Source of the DNA: Paracoccaceae bacterium
Lineage (GTDB): Bacteria > Pseudomonadota > Alphaproteobacteria > Rhodobacterales > Rhodobacteraceae
Direction: 5' to 3'
NCBI GenBank assembly: GCA_947461435.1
Contig: CANHLE010000003.1
Span: forward strand, 31,121-95,120
DNA: 64,000 bases
Positions within the stretch are counted from its first letter, which is position 1. Each line of letters starts with the position of its first letter. The position numbers were made by a program, and so were the translations under genes. Below the pieces are notes generated by a model. That model made no database searches and had not been told where the DNA came from. It saw nothing but the letters and a program-made list of their open reading frames with translations. This document shows positions 7,980-16,905 of the stretch, piece after piece.

Positions 7980-8972
7980 ATGAAACCTGTAAAATGGGGC
8001 ATTCTTGGCGCGGCGAATTTTGCGCGTCAGCATATGGCACCGGCGATCCATGCCGCCAAAGGGGCCGAGCTTTATGCGCTTGCGACAGCCAGCCCGGAAA
8101 AGGCCGAAGGGTTTACCGAGTTTTGCCCCGGGTTGAAAGTTCACAGCACCTATGAGGCGCTGCTGGCTGATCCAGAGGTTGAGGCGGTTTATATTCCCTT
8201 GCCGAACCATCTTCATGTGGTCTGGACATTGAAGGCGATTGCCGCTGGCAAACATGTTCTGTGCGAAAAGCCGATTGCCCTGCATGCCCGCGAGATCGAG
8301 CAGATCATTCTGGCGCGCGATGCGTCGCGCTTGCTGGTGGCCGAGGCCTATATGATTGTGCATCACCCCCAATGGCAGCGCGCCCGGGAGTGGGTTCAAT
8401 CGGGCGAGATCGGCGATATTCGCCACGTTGATGCGGCGTTTTCCTTTGATATTACAGAAGCGAAGGACAACATCCGCAACAAGCCGGAAACGGGTGGTGG
8501 ATCGTTGCGCGATATTGGGGTTTATACCTTTGGCAGCATGCGTTTTGTCACCGGTGCCGAACCTGTCGATGTTCAGGCCCGCATGATCCGCGACAACAAG
8601 ATCGACAGCTGGGCGCAGGTGACCGGTGTCATGGAAACCGGCAAGACCCGTTTCACCTATTCGTCCATGACGTCCATGCGGTTGCCCAACCGCCAAGAGG
8701 TGACCTTTCAGGGCACCAAGGGCATGATCCGGGTTGCCAGCGCGCCGTTCAACGCAAATGTCCATGACGTGGCCGAGATCGAGCTTCACAAACCCGCAAT
8801 GACCGTGCGTACCGAACGTTTTCCGACGGCGAACCACTATGTTCTGCAGGTTGAGGCCTTTGGCAAAAGTATGCGCGACGGCTCGGTCTATCCGTGTTCC
8901 TTGGAATTTGTTCGCGGCACGCAGGCGATGATGGATCGGGCCTATAGTGTGGCCACGGATTTTCAGATCTGA
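7980..8972 (+). CDS. Gfo/Idh/MocA-family NAD(P)-dependent oxidoreductase
   Basis: A 330-residue dehydrogenase. The N-terminal Rossmann fold opens with VKWGILGAANFARQHMAPAI (glycine-rich loop at residues 8-13). The family signature AGKHVLCEKPIALHAREIEQI follows at about 90-110, with the catalytic Lys in EKP. The C-terminal alpha/beta domain includes GGGSLRDIGVYTFGSMRFV, the usual substrate-binding helix region. Members oxidise or reduce sugars and related polyols; the substrate here cannot be read from sequence. ATG at 7980 with GGGGGAAG upstream. The gene stands between unrelated neighbours, so context gives no substrate hint. Confidence 0.88.
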   Translation: MKPVKWGILGAANFARQHMAPAIHAAKGAELYALATASPEKAEGFTEFCPGLKVHSTYEALLADPEVEAVYIPLPNHLHVVWTLKAIAAGKHVLCEKPIALHAREIEQIILARDASRLLVAEAYMIVHHPQWQRAREWVQSGEIGDIRHVDAAFSFDITEAKDNIRNKPETGGGSLRDIGVYTFGSMRFVTGAEPVDVQARMIRDNKIDSWAQVTGVMETGKTRFTYSSMTSMRLPNRQEVTFQGTKGMIRVASAPFNANVHDVAEIELHKPAMTVRTERFPTANHYVLQVEAFGKSMRDGSVYPCSLEFVRGTQAMMDRAYSVATDFQI

Positions 8973-9059
8973 CATCGGCGAATTTTAGCGCATCCTTGCC
9001 GCGCGCGCCTTAAACGTGCGGCAAGCCTGCCTATATGCGGGGGGAAGGAGGACCAATCC

Positions 9060-9389
9060 ATGTCCGATGCCATTCCTGACCCCATGATCGACCCCGGCCC
9101 GCGCAGTCAGCCAGAGCCGGGCGCCCCAAAATCCCTTCATCCGGCCACCAAGGCGGTCTGGACACGGGGCCTGTATATGCTGGCCATTGCGGTGCTGTAC
9201 GGCTTGGCCCAAACGGCGCTGCATGTCATGACGCTTGTGCAGTTCATCGTGATGGTGACGGGACGCGGGCAGCCCAATGAACAGATTGCCAAGTTTGGAA
9301 AGACCATGGGCAGCTGGCAATTGAAAGCAGCCCGCTTTCAAACGGCGGATAGCGAAGAAAAGCCCTGGCCCTGGTCGGCGGTCGACTGA
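9060..9389 (+). CDS. DUF4389 family membrane protein
   Basis: A 109-residue protein with a proline-rich N-terminal tail of about 30 residues, one long hydrophobic stretch (about 36-65, containing LYMLAIAVLYGLAQTALHVM) and the closing motif SEEKPWPWS. The sequence around GRGQPNEQIAKFGKTMGSWQ followed by FQTADSEEKPWPW is the DUF4389 pattern. The function of the family is unknown. A near-perfect ribosome site (AGGAGG) lies eight bases before the ATG at 9060. Confidence 0.8.
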   Translation: MSDAIPDPMIDPGPRSQPEPGAPKSLHPATKAVWTRGLYMLAIAVLYGLAQTALHVMTLVQFIVMVTGRGQPNEQIAKFGKTMGSWQLKAARFQTADSEEKPWPWSAVD

Positions 9390-9473
9390 AAAAGCGACAC
9401 CGGCTTGCTTTGGATCATGGCGGCGCGCGCAAACCGCGCGTCTGATCGCACCACAATCCCTGTGGAGCGAGCC

Positions 9474-9908
9474 ATGAAATCACCGTGCATCTTATTTTTA
9501 CTGGCGTCAGAAGAAGAGTTTCGACTGCTTAAGGGGCAGGGCGAAAGTTTGAAGGATATCTTGCAGCGCCGCGCCGACAGTTTTGCCGACGGGGACTATG
9601 AGTTTGACACGCCGAAGGGCAAGAATCGCAGCGGCAGCGTCAGCTATGACATCAGCAGCGGGCAAACCGAGACGGATATCGAACGCCCGCGACTGGCCCG
9701 GCACGCCGCCGAAGCGCTGAAGGCGGAATGGGACAAGGGCGGCTATGACCAGATTGTGCTGTCGGCAGGCCCTAAACTTTTGGGGGCGCTGCGGAAGGCC
9801 CTGCCTGCGTCACTGGAGCCGCATATCGCAAGCGAGTTGCACAAGGATTTGGTGAAACTGTCCGCGCACGACCTGCACCCGCATTTGGTCAGCCGCGCGC
9901 CGAATTGA
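9474..9908 (+). CDS. Host-attachment-type protein (baeRF/Host_attach family)
   Basis: A 144-residue soluble protein resembling the alphaproteobacterial family named protein required for attachment to host cells, which belongs to the RNase-E/eRF1-like (baeRF) fold. Recognisable parts are the polar middle (FDTPKGKNRSGSVSYDISSG), then RPRLARHAAEALKAEW and the conserved YDQIVLSAGPKLLGALRKALP, ending with LVKLSAHDLHPHL. The family name comes from an early Agrobacterium phenotype; the biochemical role is not established. ATG at 9474 with GGAG upstream is preferred over in-frame codons further left, which would add a basic non-conserved extension. Confidence 0.75.
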   Translation: MKSPCILFLLASEEEFRLLKGQGESLKDILQRRADSFADGDYEFDTPKGKNRSGSVSYDISSGQTETDIERPRLARHAAEALKAEWDKGGYDQIVLSAGPKLLGALRKALPASLEPHIASELHKDLVKLSAHDLHPHLVSRAPN

Positions 9909-10009
9909 CCGGCGCGTTGGCCCGATAAAGGCTGCGTTCGGCGGCAAGGATACGCCCAAATTCAGGGACGAATTCTTGCCACCTTGGATTCCCGCAACTT
10001 GGGCGCTGC

Positions 10010-11836
10010 CTAGGCCTCCAGCGCTTCCAACTCGTCGATGAAGCCGGCGATCATCGACAGACCCTTGTCCCAGAAGGTTGGATCTGACGCATCCAGTCCG
10101 AAGGGGGCAAGCAGGTCTTTGTGGTGTTTGGAACCGCCCGCCTTCAGCATGTCAAAATACTTTTCTTCAAACCCTTCCAGCCCGCCAGCGTAGGCCGCGT
10201 AAAGTGCGTTCACGAGCCCATCACCAAAGGCATAGGCATAGACATAGAAGGGCGAGTGGATGAAGTGCGGAATGTAAGACCAGAAGGTTTCATATCCATC
10301 CATGAATTCAAAGGCATCGCCCAGGCTTTGGGCCTGCACCGACATCCACAGCGCGTTGATGTCATCGGGCGTCAGTTCGCCTTCGGCCCGCGCGGCGTGC
10401 AGTTTGCATTCGAAATCATAAAAGGCGATCTGCCGAACAACGGTGTTGATCATGTCTTCGACCTTCCCGGCCAGAAGCGTTTTCTTTTCGGCCGGAGTTT
10501 GCGCCTTGTCCAGCAAGGCCCGGAATGTCAGCATTTCGCCGAAGACCGAGGCTGTTTCTGCCAGAGTCAGGGGCGTTGATGACAATAATTCGCCTTGGCC
10601 CGCCGCCAGAACCTGATGCACGCCGTGGCCCAATTCATGCGCCAGCGTCATCACATCGCGCGGTTTGCCAAGATAATTCAGCATGACATAGGGGTGAACG
10701 GTGGTCACGGTTGGATGGGCAAAAGCGCCGGGCGCCTTGCCCGGTTTGACACCGGCGTCAATCCAGCCGTCCGTGAAGAAGGGTTTGGCAATGTCTGCCA
10801 TGCGCGGATCAAAGGCCTTGTAGGCATTCAAGACTGTCTGCGTCGCCTCGTCCCAGCCGACGATTTTTGGCACCTCGATCGGCAGGGGCGCGTTGCGGTC
10901 CCAGGTCTGCAACCGGTCCAGCCCCATCCATTTGGCCTTGAGACGGTAGTAGCGGTGCGAAATCTTGGGATAGGCCGCCACGACGGCATTGCGCAGCGCC
11001 TCGACCACTTCGGGTTCGACGTGGTTGGCCAAATGGCGGGCGTATTGCGGGCTGGGCATCTTGCGCCAGCGATCGTCGATCTCTTTTTCCTTGGCGAGGG
11101 TGTTGGTGATCCGCGCGAAGAGTTTGATATGCTTGTCAAACACCGTTGCAAGTGCGCGCGATGCCGCCTCGCGTTTGGAGCGGTCTGCATCCGTCAGAAG
11201 GTTCAATGTCGCTTCGAGGTTCAGATCTTCCTCTTCGCCCGCCACGGCAAACATCAGACCCGCCATGGTTTCATCGAACAGCTTGTTCCAAGCGGATGCC
11301 CCCACGACCGACGCATCGTGCAGATAGGTTTCCATCTCGTCGGACAATTGATGCGGACGCATGGCGCGCAAACGGTCAAACACCGGCTTGTAGCGGGCCA
11401 GATCCGAATTGGCCGCCAAGAGGCTGGTCAGATGGCTTTCGTCCAGACGATTGAATTCAAGGCTGTAGAACACCAGGGGCGTGGTCGCGTTGGTGATGGC
11501 ATCTTGCATGTCGGCCATGAATTTGGCGCGGTCACTGTCCATGGTGTTTTGATAGTATCGCAGGCCGGCATAGGACATGATCCGCCCGGCGGCGATATCG
11601 ATCGCCTCGTATCTTTGGACGGCCGACAGCAGGCCAGCTGCATCCAAGTGCGCCAACTTGCCCTGATAATCGGCGGCGAAGGCCTTTACCTCAGACTCGA
11701 CGAATTGAAGATCTGCGGTCAGCGCGGGCGCATCCGGAGCCTCATAAAGATCAGAAAGATTCCATTCAGGAAGATTGCCAAAGGCATTGGAGCCCATGCG
11801 GGCGTCAAAAACGGGGCGGGGCAGGGGAAGGGTCAT
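10010..11836 (-). CDS. pepF: Oligoendopeptidase F (M3 metallopeptidase)
   Basis: A 608-residue zinc oligopeptidase of the M3B family, cytoplasmic, cleaving short peptides. The zinc-binding and catalytic motif HELGHGVHQ lies near residue 400 (His-Glu...His), and the third ligand is expected in the following TPLTLAETASVFGEM segment. The C-terminal part (YETFWSYIPHFIHSPFYVYAYAFGD) is highly typical of PepF. ATG at 11836 is chosen because GGAG lies five bases upstream and the protein begins with ordinary PepF sequence; a longer reading to 11923 would add an unconserved stretch. It is divergent from the ATP-grasp/Anbu gene set that begins at 12026. Confidence 0.92.
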   Translation of the reverse strand: MTLPLPRPVFDARMGSNAFGNLPEWNLSDLYEAPDAPALTADLQFVESEVKAFAADYQGKLAHLDAAGLLSAVQRYEAIDIAAGRIMSYAGLRYYQNTMDSDRAKFMADMQDAITNATTPLVFYSLEFNRLDESHLTSLLAANSDLARYKPVFDRLRAMRPHQLSDEMETYLHDASVVGASAWNKLFDETMAGLMFAVAGEEEDLNLEATLNLLTDADRSKREAASRALATVFDKHIKLFARITNTLAKEKEIDDRWRKMPSPQYARHLANHVEPEVVEALRNAVVAAYPKISHRYYRLKAKWMGLDRLQTWDRNAPLPIEVPKIVGWDEATQTVLNAYKAFDPRMADIAKPFFTDGWIDAGVKPGKAPGAFAHPTVTTVHPYVMLNYLGKPRDVMTLAHELGHGVHQVLAAGQGELLSSTPLTLAETASVFGEMLTFRALLDKAQTPAEKKTLLAGKVEDMINTVVRQIAFYDFECKLHAARAEGELTPDDINALWMSVQAQSLGDAFEFMDGYETFWSYIPHFIHSPFYVYAYAFGDGLVNALYAAYAGGLEGFEEKYFDMLKAGGSKHHKDLLAPFGLDASDPTFWDKGLSMIAGFIDELEALEA

Positions 11837-12025
11837 GGCAGCTCCTATACAGCTTTGACTCACATCTAGGGGGAAGGGTGGGGGGGCTGCAACCCCGGCG
11901 GGGAAATTGGCTGGATTGCCCAAAAAATAGGCGCAATTGCCGGAATGCTTGGAAAATGCGCCTGCTGGGCTTTACCTTTGCAAAGTCGCGGTCCTAACCT
12001 GCGAAAGAACGGGGAGGCGGCCAAG

Positions 12026-13438
12026 ATGACCACCTATTTCAATGAAATGTTTGACGCGGGCCAGGTGCGCGACCCCTATGCGAGGTTGCAAGACTGGATG
12101 CAGTCCATGCCCGCAGACCGCCGCCTTGAAAAACAAGCCGAGGCCGAGGAACTGTTTCGGCGCATCGGCATTACCTTTGCCGTCTATGGCGAAGGCGGCG
12201 ATCCGGACCGGTTGATTCCCTTTGACATGTTTCCGCGTGTCTTTACGGCGCAGGAATGGGCCAAGCTGGACCGCGGCATCAAACAAAGGGCCCGCGCGCT
12301 GAATGCCTTTTTGGTTGATGTCTATGGCCGGGGGGAGATTGTGCGTGCCGGCCGCATCCCGGGCAATCTGGTGTATCAAAACGCCGCTTATGAGATATCG
12401 GTATCCGGGTTCGTGCCGCCCAAGGGCGTGTATTCCCACATCGTGGGTATCGACATCGTACGGACCGGACCCACGGATTTTTACGTGCTTGAGGACAATT
12501 GCCGCACGCCGTCGGGCGTTTCGTACATGCTGGAAAGCCGCGAGATGATGATGCGGATGTTCCCCGACCTTTTTCGTGAAAACCGGATTCAACCGGTGGA
12601 TCGCTACCCCGACCTTTTGCGGCGCACTTTCGCCTCGGTGGCGCCGGCGAAATGCGACCGTGAACCAACGGTGGTCATCCTGACGCCGGGCCATTTCAAT
12701 TCGGCGTACTACGAGCACAGCTTTCTGGCGGATCTGATGGGTGTCGAACTGGTCGAGGGGCAGGATCTGTTCGTGGATGGTGCCTTTGTTTACATGCGCA
12801 CAACCCAAGGGCCAAAGCGCGTGGATGTCATCTATCGCCGCATTGATGATGCCTTCATCGACCCTTTGTGTTTTCGACCCGATTCCATGTTGGGCGTGCC
12901 GGGATTGATGGATGTCTACCGATCGGGCGGTGTGACGATCTGTTCGGCCCCCGGCGCGGGTGTGGCCGATGACAAGGCCGTCTATACCTATGTGCCTGAG
13001 ATGATCCGGTTTTATCTGGGTGAAGAGCCGATTTTGGAAAACGTGCCCACGTGGAAATGTGCCGAAGCGGATGATCACAAATATGTGGATGAGAACATGG
13101 CCGACCTTGTGGTGAAAGAGGTGCACGGATCTGGCGGCTATGGCATGCTGGTGGGGCCAAAATCCACCAAGGCCGAGGTTGAAGAGTTTCGGGCCCGTGT
13201 GCGTGCCAATCCTTCAAACTATATCGCCCAGCCAACGCTGGCCCTGTCCACGACGCCGACATTTGTGGCCGAAGGGGTTGCGCCGCGCCATGTTGATTTG
13301 CGGCCCTACTGTCTGGTTGGCGAGCGGATCGAACTTGTGCCCGGCGGCATGACCCGCGTGGCGCTGAAGGACGGCTCTTTGGTGGTGAACTCGTCGCAGG
13401 GCGGGGGCGTCAAAGACACTTGGGTTCTGGCGGAGTAG
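12026..13438 (+). CDS. Circularly permuted ATP-grasp protein of the Anbu operon
   Basis: A 470-residue protein of the circularly permuted ATP-grasp type 2 family (once DUF404/DUF407). Characteristic segments are FFDMFPRV-like IPFDMFPRVFTAQEWAKLD, KGVYSHIVGIDIVRTGP, YVLEDNCRTPSGVSYMLESR and VVKEVHGSGGYGMLVGP; the last is the nucleotide-binding Lys/Gly-rich segment. ATP-grasp enzymes form amide or peptide bonds through an acyl-phosphate, so a ligase acting on a peptide or glutamate-like substrate is inferred. ATG at 12026 follows GGGGAGG at proper distance. Four bases separate its stop from the alpha-E gene; the four genes to 15958 form one unit. Confidence 0.88.
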   Translation: MTTYFNEMFDAGQVRDPYARLQDWMQSMPADRRLEKQAEAEELFRRIGITFAVYGEGGDPDRLIPFDMFPRVFTAQEWAKLDRGIKQRARALNAFLVDVYGRGEIVRAGRIPGNLVYQNAAYEISVSGFVPPKGVYSHIVGIDIVRTGPTDFYVLEDNCRTPSGVSYMLESREMMMRMFPDLFRENRIQPVDRYPDLLRRTFASVAPAKCDREPTVVILTPGHFNSAYYEHSFLADLMGVELVEGQDLFVDGAFVYMRTTQGPKRVDVIYRRIDDAFIDPLCFRPDSMLGVPGLMDVYRSGGVTICSAPGAGVADDKAVYTYVPEMIRFYLGEEPILENVPTWKCAEADDHKYVDENMADLVVKEVHGSGGYGMLVGPKSTKAEVEEFRARVRANPSNYIAQPTLALSTTPTFVAEGVAPRHVDLRPYCLVGERIELVPGGMTRVALKDGSLVVNSSQGGGVKDTWVLAE

Positions 13439-13442
13439 ACAG

Positions 13443-14393
13443 ATGCTTTCAAGAACCGCCGACAATTTATACTGGATCGCCCGTTATATGGAGCGGGCGG
13501 AAACGGTGGCGCGCCTGCTGGAAGTGGGGGCGCGCATTGCGCTTTTGCCATCGGCAAAGGGGTATCGCAGCGATTGGGACAGCTTGCTGCGCGCTTCGGG
13601 AAATGCGAGCGGATATGCGCAAAAATATGGTGAGCCGGACCAAAAATCGATTGAGGACTATCTTTTCTTTGATCGGGACAATCCCAATTCGGTTGCCAAT
13701 TGCATCACCTCTGCCCGCGAGAATGGGCGTATTGTTCGCACGGCCCTGACCACGCAGGTTTGGGACGCGCTGAACACCGCCTTTCAAGAGTTGCGGCGGA
13801 TCGAAACGGCCCGCAAACGGCAAGAGTTGTCGCAATTGACCGATTGGGTGATGAAACAGACAGCCATGGTGCGCGGGGCGATCGATGCGACGCTGCTGCG
13901 CGATGCCGGCTATAACTTTTTGAATATCGGATATTATCTGGAACGCGGTGACAGCACCGCGCGCCTGATGGATGTCAAATACTATGTCCTTTTGCCGCGC
14001 GCGGATTTTGTTGGGTCTGGCTTGGACAACGACCAATGGATGATGCTTTTGCGCGCGCTGGGCAGCCATCGGGCCTTTCGCTGGGCCTATGGGGGGGATT
14101 TGACGGCCAGCAAGATCGCCCATTTCCTGATCTTGAACCCCCAGTGCCCGCGGGCGCTGATCACTTGCGTGGCGGGCATGGCAAATCATTTGGGGCGGCT
14201 GGCCAAATTGTATGACACAGAAACGCCCGCACAGGCGGCGGTGCGCGCGCTGTTGGCGGAACTGGAAGGCCAGAGCACCGAAAAGATCTTTGACGAGGGC
14301 CTGCATGAATTCCTGACGCGCTTTGTGCGTCAGGCGGCGGGATTGGGGGCTGTCATTCATGACAGCTATTTGTCGGGGGATATGGCGCTGTGA
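13443..14393 (+). CDS. Alpha-E domain protein
   Basis: A 316-residue, almost wholly helical protein (alpha-E family, formerly DUF403). The N-terminus is diagnostic: MLSRTADNLYWIARYMERAE, followed by ARLLEVGARIA. Later blocks FLNIGYYLERGDSTARLMDVKYY and MANHLGRLAKLYD also match. No catalytic motif is visible; the family is always found with the permuted ATP-grasp protein and a transglutaminase-like protein and is thought to be a partner in their reaction. The ATG is 4 nt after the preceding stop, and its TGA overlaps the GTG of the next gene. Confidence 0.88.
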   Translation: MLSRTADNLYWIARYMERAETVARLLEVGARIALLPSAKGYRSDWDSLLRASGNASGYAQKYGEPDQKSIEDYLFFDRDNPNSVANCITSARENGRIVRTALTTQVWDALNTAFQELRRIETARKRQELSQLTDWVMKQTAMVRGAIDATLLRDAGYNFLNIGYYLERGDSTARLMDVKYYVLLPRADFVGSGLDNDQWMMLLRALGSHRAFRWAYGGDLTASKIAHFLILNPQCPRALITCVAGMANHLGRLAKLYDTETPAQAAVRALLAELEGQSTEKIFDEGLHEFLTRFVRQAAGLGAVIHDSYLSGDMAL

Positions 14394-15196
14394 TCCTGAC
14401 CATTCAGCATATGACACGGTATGATTACGCGAGTCCGGCCCGGGCCGTTGTGCAAAGCCATCGCATCACCCCAACACGCTGTGACGGACAAAAGGTGATG
14501 TCGTGGCAAGTTTCGGTGACCGGTGGGCGCAAGGGGGGCGAATTTCGCGATGGCGCAGGGGATCTTGTGACCGCGTGGACCATTCCGGGCCCTGTCGATT
14601 CAGTGGAAGTTTCGGTTCAAGGCATGGTCGAGACGACCGACATGGCAGGGATCTTGAAAGGCAACCGCGAAACGGTGCCGCCCGAGGCCTATCTTCGCGA
14701 TTCGGTGGCCACCAAGGTGGATGCGGCATTGCGCGATCTTGCCCAATCGGTCAGCGAAACTGCGCCTTTGGATGTGGCGCATGGGCTTTCGCGGGCGGTC
14801 ACAAAGGCCATTCTTTACAGGCCGGGGGTGACCCATTCCTTCACCACCGCTGCGGCCGCCTTGGCGCAGGGCGAAGGCGTTTGTCAGGATCATGCCCAGG
14901 TGATGGTTGCCATCGCGCGGCATCGCGGTCTGCCCGCGCGCTATGTTTCGGGGTATCTTTTTGCCGATGCCGCGGGCGTGGCGCATGAGGCGGCGCATGC
15001 CTGGGCCGAAGTGTATGTACCCGGGTTCGGTTGGATCGGGTTTGATCCAGCCAATGAATGCTGTCCGGATGCCCGATATCTACGGCTGGGTTCCGGATTG
15101 GATGCCAAAGAGGCCGCCCCTATTCGCGGGACAACGCGCGGCACGGGCGAGGAAAGCCTGTCGGTTACGGTTGCTGTTCAGGCGCAGGCCCAATAG
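14390..15196 (+). CDS. Transglutaminase-like cysteine protease domain protein
   Basis: A 268-residue protein with an N-terminal bacterial transglutaminase-like beta domain (ILTIQHMTRYDYASPARAVV) and a C-terminal papain-fold transglutaminase core. The catalytic triad is visible as Cys in GEGVCQDHAQVM, His in AAHAWAEVYVPGFGW and Asp in IGFDPANECCPD. Such proteins can act as peptidases or amide-forming enzymes. The GTG start at 14390 overlaps the alpha-E stop (GTGA), so translation is coupled. The Anbu-type gene follows after 36 nt. The set recalls the amidoligase/peptidase systems described from comparative genomics; its substrate is unknown. Confidence 0.9.
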   Translation: MILTIQHMTRYDYASPARAVVQSHRITPTRCDGQKVMSWQVSVTGGRKGGEFRDGAGDLVTAWTIPGPVDSVEVSVQGMVETTDMAGILKGNRETVPPEAYLRDSVATKVDAALRDLAQSVSETAPLDVAHGLSRAVTKAILYRPGVTHSFTTAAAALAQGEGVCQDHAQVMVAIARHRGLPARYVSGYLFADAAGVAHEAAHAWAEVYVPGFGWIGFDPANECCPDARYLRLGSGLDAKEAAPIRGTTRGTGEESLSVTVAVQAQAQ

Positions 15197-15232
15197 GGTC
15201 AGGTACCACAAAAAATCTGGGGGGCGCGGCGC

Positions 15233-15958
15233 ATGACCTATTGCGTAGGATTACTGTTGAACGAGGGGATGGTCTGCCTTTCGGACACGCGCACGAATGC
15301 GGGGCTTGATAACATATCGACCTATCGCAAGATGTTCTTCTTCGAAGACCCCGGTGAGAGGGTAATCACCATCATGACCGCGGGGTCGCTGTCGATTTCC
15401 CAGACCACCATCGCGCGCCTGCGCGAGGCCATCGACGATCCGGATGCCAGTGTTGATACGTCGATCATGTTGGCGCCAACGATGTTGAAGGTGGCGCTGA
15501 TCATCGGAAACGCGCTTGCTGCTGTGCGGTCGGAGATTGACGAAAAATTGTCCGCAATGAATCAGGGCGCGTCCGCCAGCATGATTGTCGCGGCCCAGCG
15601 AAAAGGCGGGGCGATGCGGTTGTTTCTGATCTACCCCGAAGGAAATTTCATCGAGGCGACGGAAGACACGCCTTTCCTGCAAATCGGCGAGCATAAATAC
15701 GGCAAGCCCATTCTGGACCGGGTGGTCAAGCCATCGACGTCGCTGGCTGATGCCGAAAAGGCGGTCTTACTGTCGATGGATTCGACGCTGCGATCCAATT
15801 TGTCTGTTGGGATGCCTTTGGATCTGTGCGTGATCGAAAAGGATGCGTGCAAGGTCAGCCGCAAACGCCGAATAGAAGCGGGAGACCCGTCTTTCCGTGC
15901 GATGTCAGAGGCTTGGTCTGGCGCTTTGCGCGATGGGTTCACGCAGATAAAGTTATAG
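15233..15958 (+). CDS. Anbu-type proteasome-like peptidase
   Basis: A 241-residue Ntn-hydrolase related to HslV and 20S proteasome beta subunits, matching the Anbu (ancestral beta subunit) family. The sequence opens MTYCVGLLLNEGMVCLSDTR. After loss of Met1 the exposed Thr would be the catalytic nucleophile, and the Asp in SDTRTN and Lys in the following TYRKMFFF fit the proteasome active site. Its place as fourth gene after ATP-grasp, alpha-E and transglutaminase-like proteins is the standard Anbu context. ATG at 15233. Whether it degrades a product of its operon partners is unproven. Confidence 0.9.
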   Translation: MTYCVGLLLNEGMVCLSDTRTNAGLDNISTYRKMFFFEDPGERVITIMTAGSLSISQTTIARLREAIDDPDASVDTSIMLAPTMLKVALIIGNALAAVRSEIDEKLSAMNQGASASMIVAAQRKGGAMRLFLIYPEGNFIEATEDTPFLQIGEHKYGKPILDRVVKPSTSLADAEKAVLLSMDSTLRSNLSVGMPLDLCVIEKDACKVSRKRRIEAGDPSFRAMSEAWSGALRDGFTQIKL

Positions 15959-15963
15959 GCGGG

Positions 15964-16905
15964 CTATCTGTTCGCGCTGAAAAGGGCGACGGCTTCGTCG
16001 ACAAATTGGGTGCGGTGCGCCGAGCGTTCCATCAAGACCTCATGCTCGGCGCCGGGGAACATGGCAAGCCGCCCCTTTGGCCACATGGCCATGCGGGCAT
16101 GGATCGGGCCGGTATCGACGATCTTTTCAGCTGTGCCCAATGCAGTCAGGGTGGGAAAGTTCGGCGAAGGCAGAAGCGCCAAGGCGCTGCATTCACTCAA
16201 GGCCGCCTTCAACCAGCCCAAGGACGGGCCACCCAACGTCAATTCAGGATGGGCTTGGGCCTGCCTGCGCATGTAATCCCACATCTCGGCATCGGTGGTC
16301 AGTGTGTTGCCGGCAAAGGGCTGTTCCAGCACATATGTGGACGGTTTGGTTCCGGGGGCGTAGCGATCGTCAAAGCTGAACCACCGCGAGGCGGTTGACA
16401 GGGCAATGGCAACCGGGCGCATCCATGCCGCCATCAAGATTCCCCACATTGGCGCGGAAAATGCTGCCGCGTGAAAGGGGTGGCGGCCGGTCAGGGTGCG
16501 CAGGCCAATACAGCCCCCCATCGAATGCGCCATCAGATACCAAGGCTTTGGCAACGAGGCCGCTTCGGCATGGCCGATGACGGCTGCCAGATCGGTTTGA
16601 TATTCAGCAAAGTCTGTGACATGGCCTGCCATCGGATCGCTTAAGGCCCGGTTGGCCAAGCCCTGCCCCCGCCAGTCGATTGACACCATGGCATAGCCGC
16701 GTTCGGCCAGATCCCCGGCCGTACGCCCATATTTTTCAACATATTCCGTGCGGCCAGGCAGCAAAAAGACCGTGCCTTTTGCGGCTGCCGGCCCCGGCCA
16801 GATCGCGGCCCTGATCCGAATCCCGTCCGCCGTGCGCAGCCAGACCGCATGCGCGGATTTGGGCCCTTCGGCCAGATCGTGGAAATAGGGGGCTGCGTCG
16901 TTCAC
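15964..16905 (-). CDS. Alpha/beta hydrolase, lysophospholipase-like
   Basis: A 313-residue serine hydrolase resembling PldB-type lysophospholipases and monoacylglycerol lipases. VFLLPGRTEYVEKYGR near residue 45 carries the oxyanion region, and VSIDWRGQGLA follows. The nucleophile elbow is AHSMGG, near residue 125. The late acid and His are expected around TALGTAEKIVDTGP and FPGAEHEVLMER, the latter with the catalytic His. The ATG at 16905 overlaps the stop of the SCP2 gene in an ATGA arrangement, so the two are translationally coupled. This suggests a shared role with lipid substrates, but the real substrate is not known. Confidence 0.85.
   Translation of the reverse strand: MNDAAPYFHDLAEGPKSAHAVWLRTADGIRIRAAIWPGPAAAKGTVFLLPGRTEYVEKYGRTAGDLAERGYAMVSIDWRGQGLANRALSDPMAGHVTDFAEYQTDLAAVIGHAEAASLPKPWYLMAHSMGGCIGLRTLTGRHPFHAAAFSAPMWGILMAAWMRPVAIALSTASRWFSFDDRYAPGTKPSTYVLEQPFAGNTLTTDAEMWDYMRRQAQAHPELTLGGPSLGWLKAALSECSALALLPSPNFPTLTALGTAEKIVDTGPIHARMAMWPKGRLAMFPGAEHEVLMERSAHRTQFVDEAVALFSANR

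Noticed and set aside
7434..8975. 513-codon minus-strand frame opposite pssA and the oxidoreductase
   Set aside because: It crosses two real genes and the gap between them, and has no conserved motif.
10595..11869. Plus-strand frame of over 400 codons opposite pepF
   Set aside because: The minus strand encodes a complete oligoendopeptidase with active site and ribosome site; the opposite frame is a codon-bias shadow.
11972..13126. Minus-strand frame opposite the ATP-grasp gene
   Set aside because: It reads as His/Arg-rich unstructured sequence, with no start signal, across a well-conserved gene.
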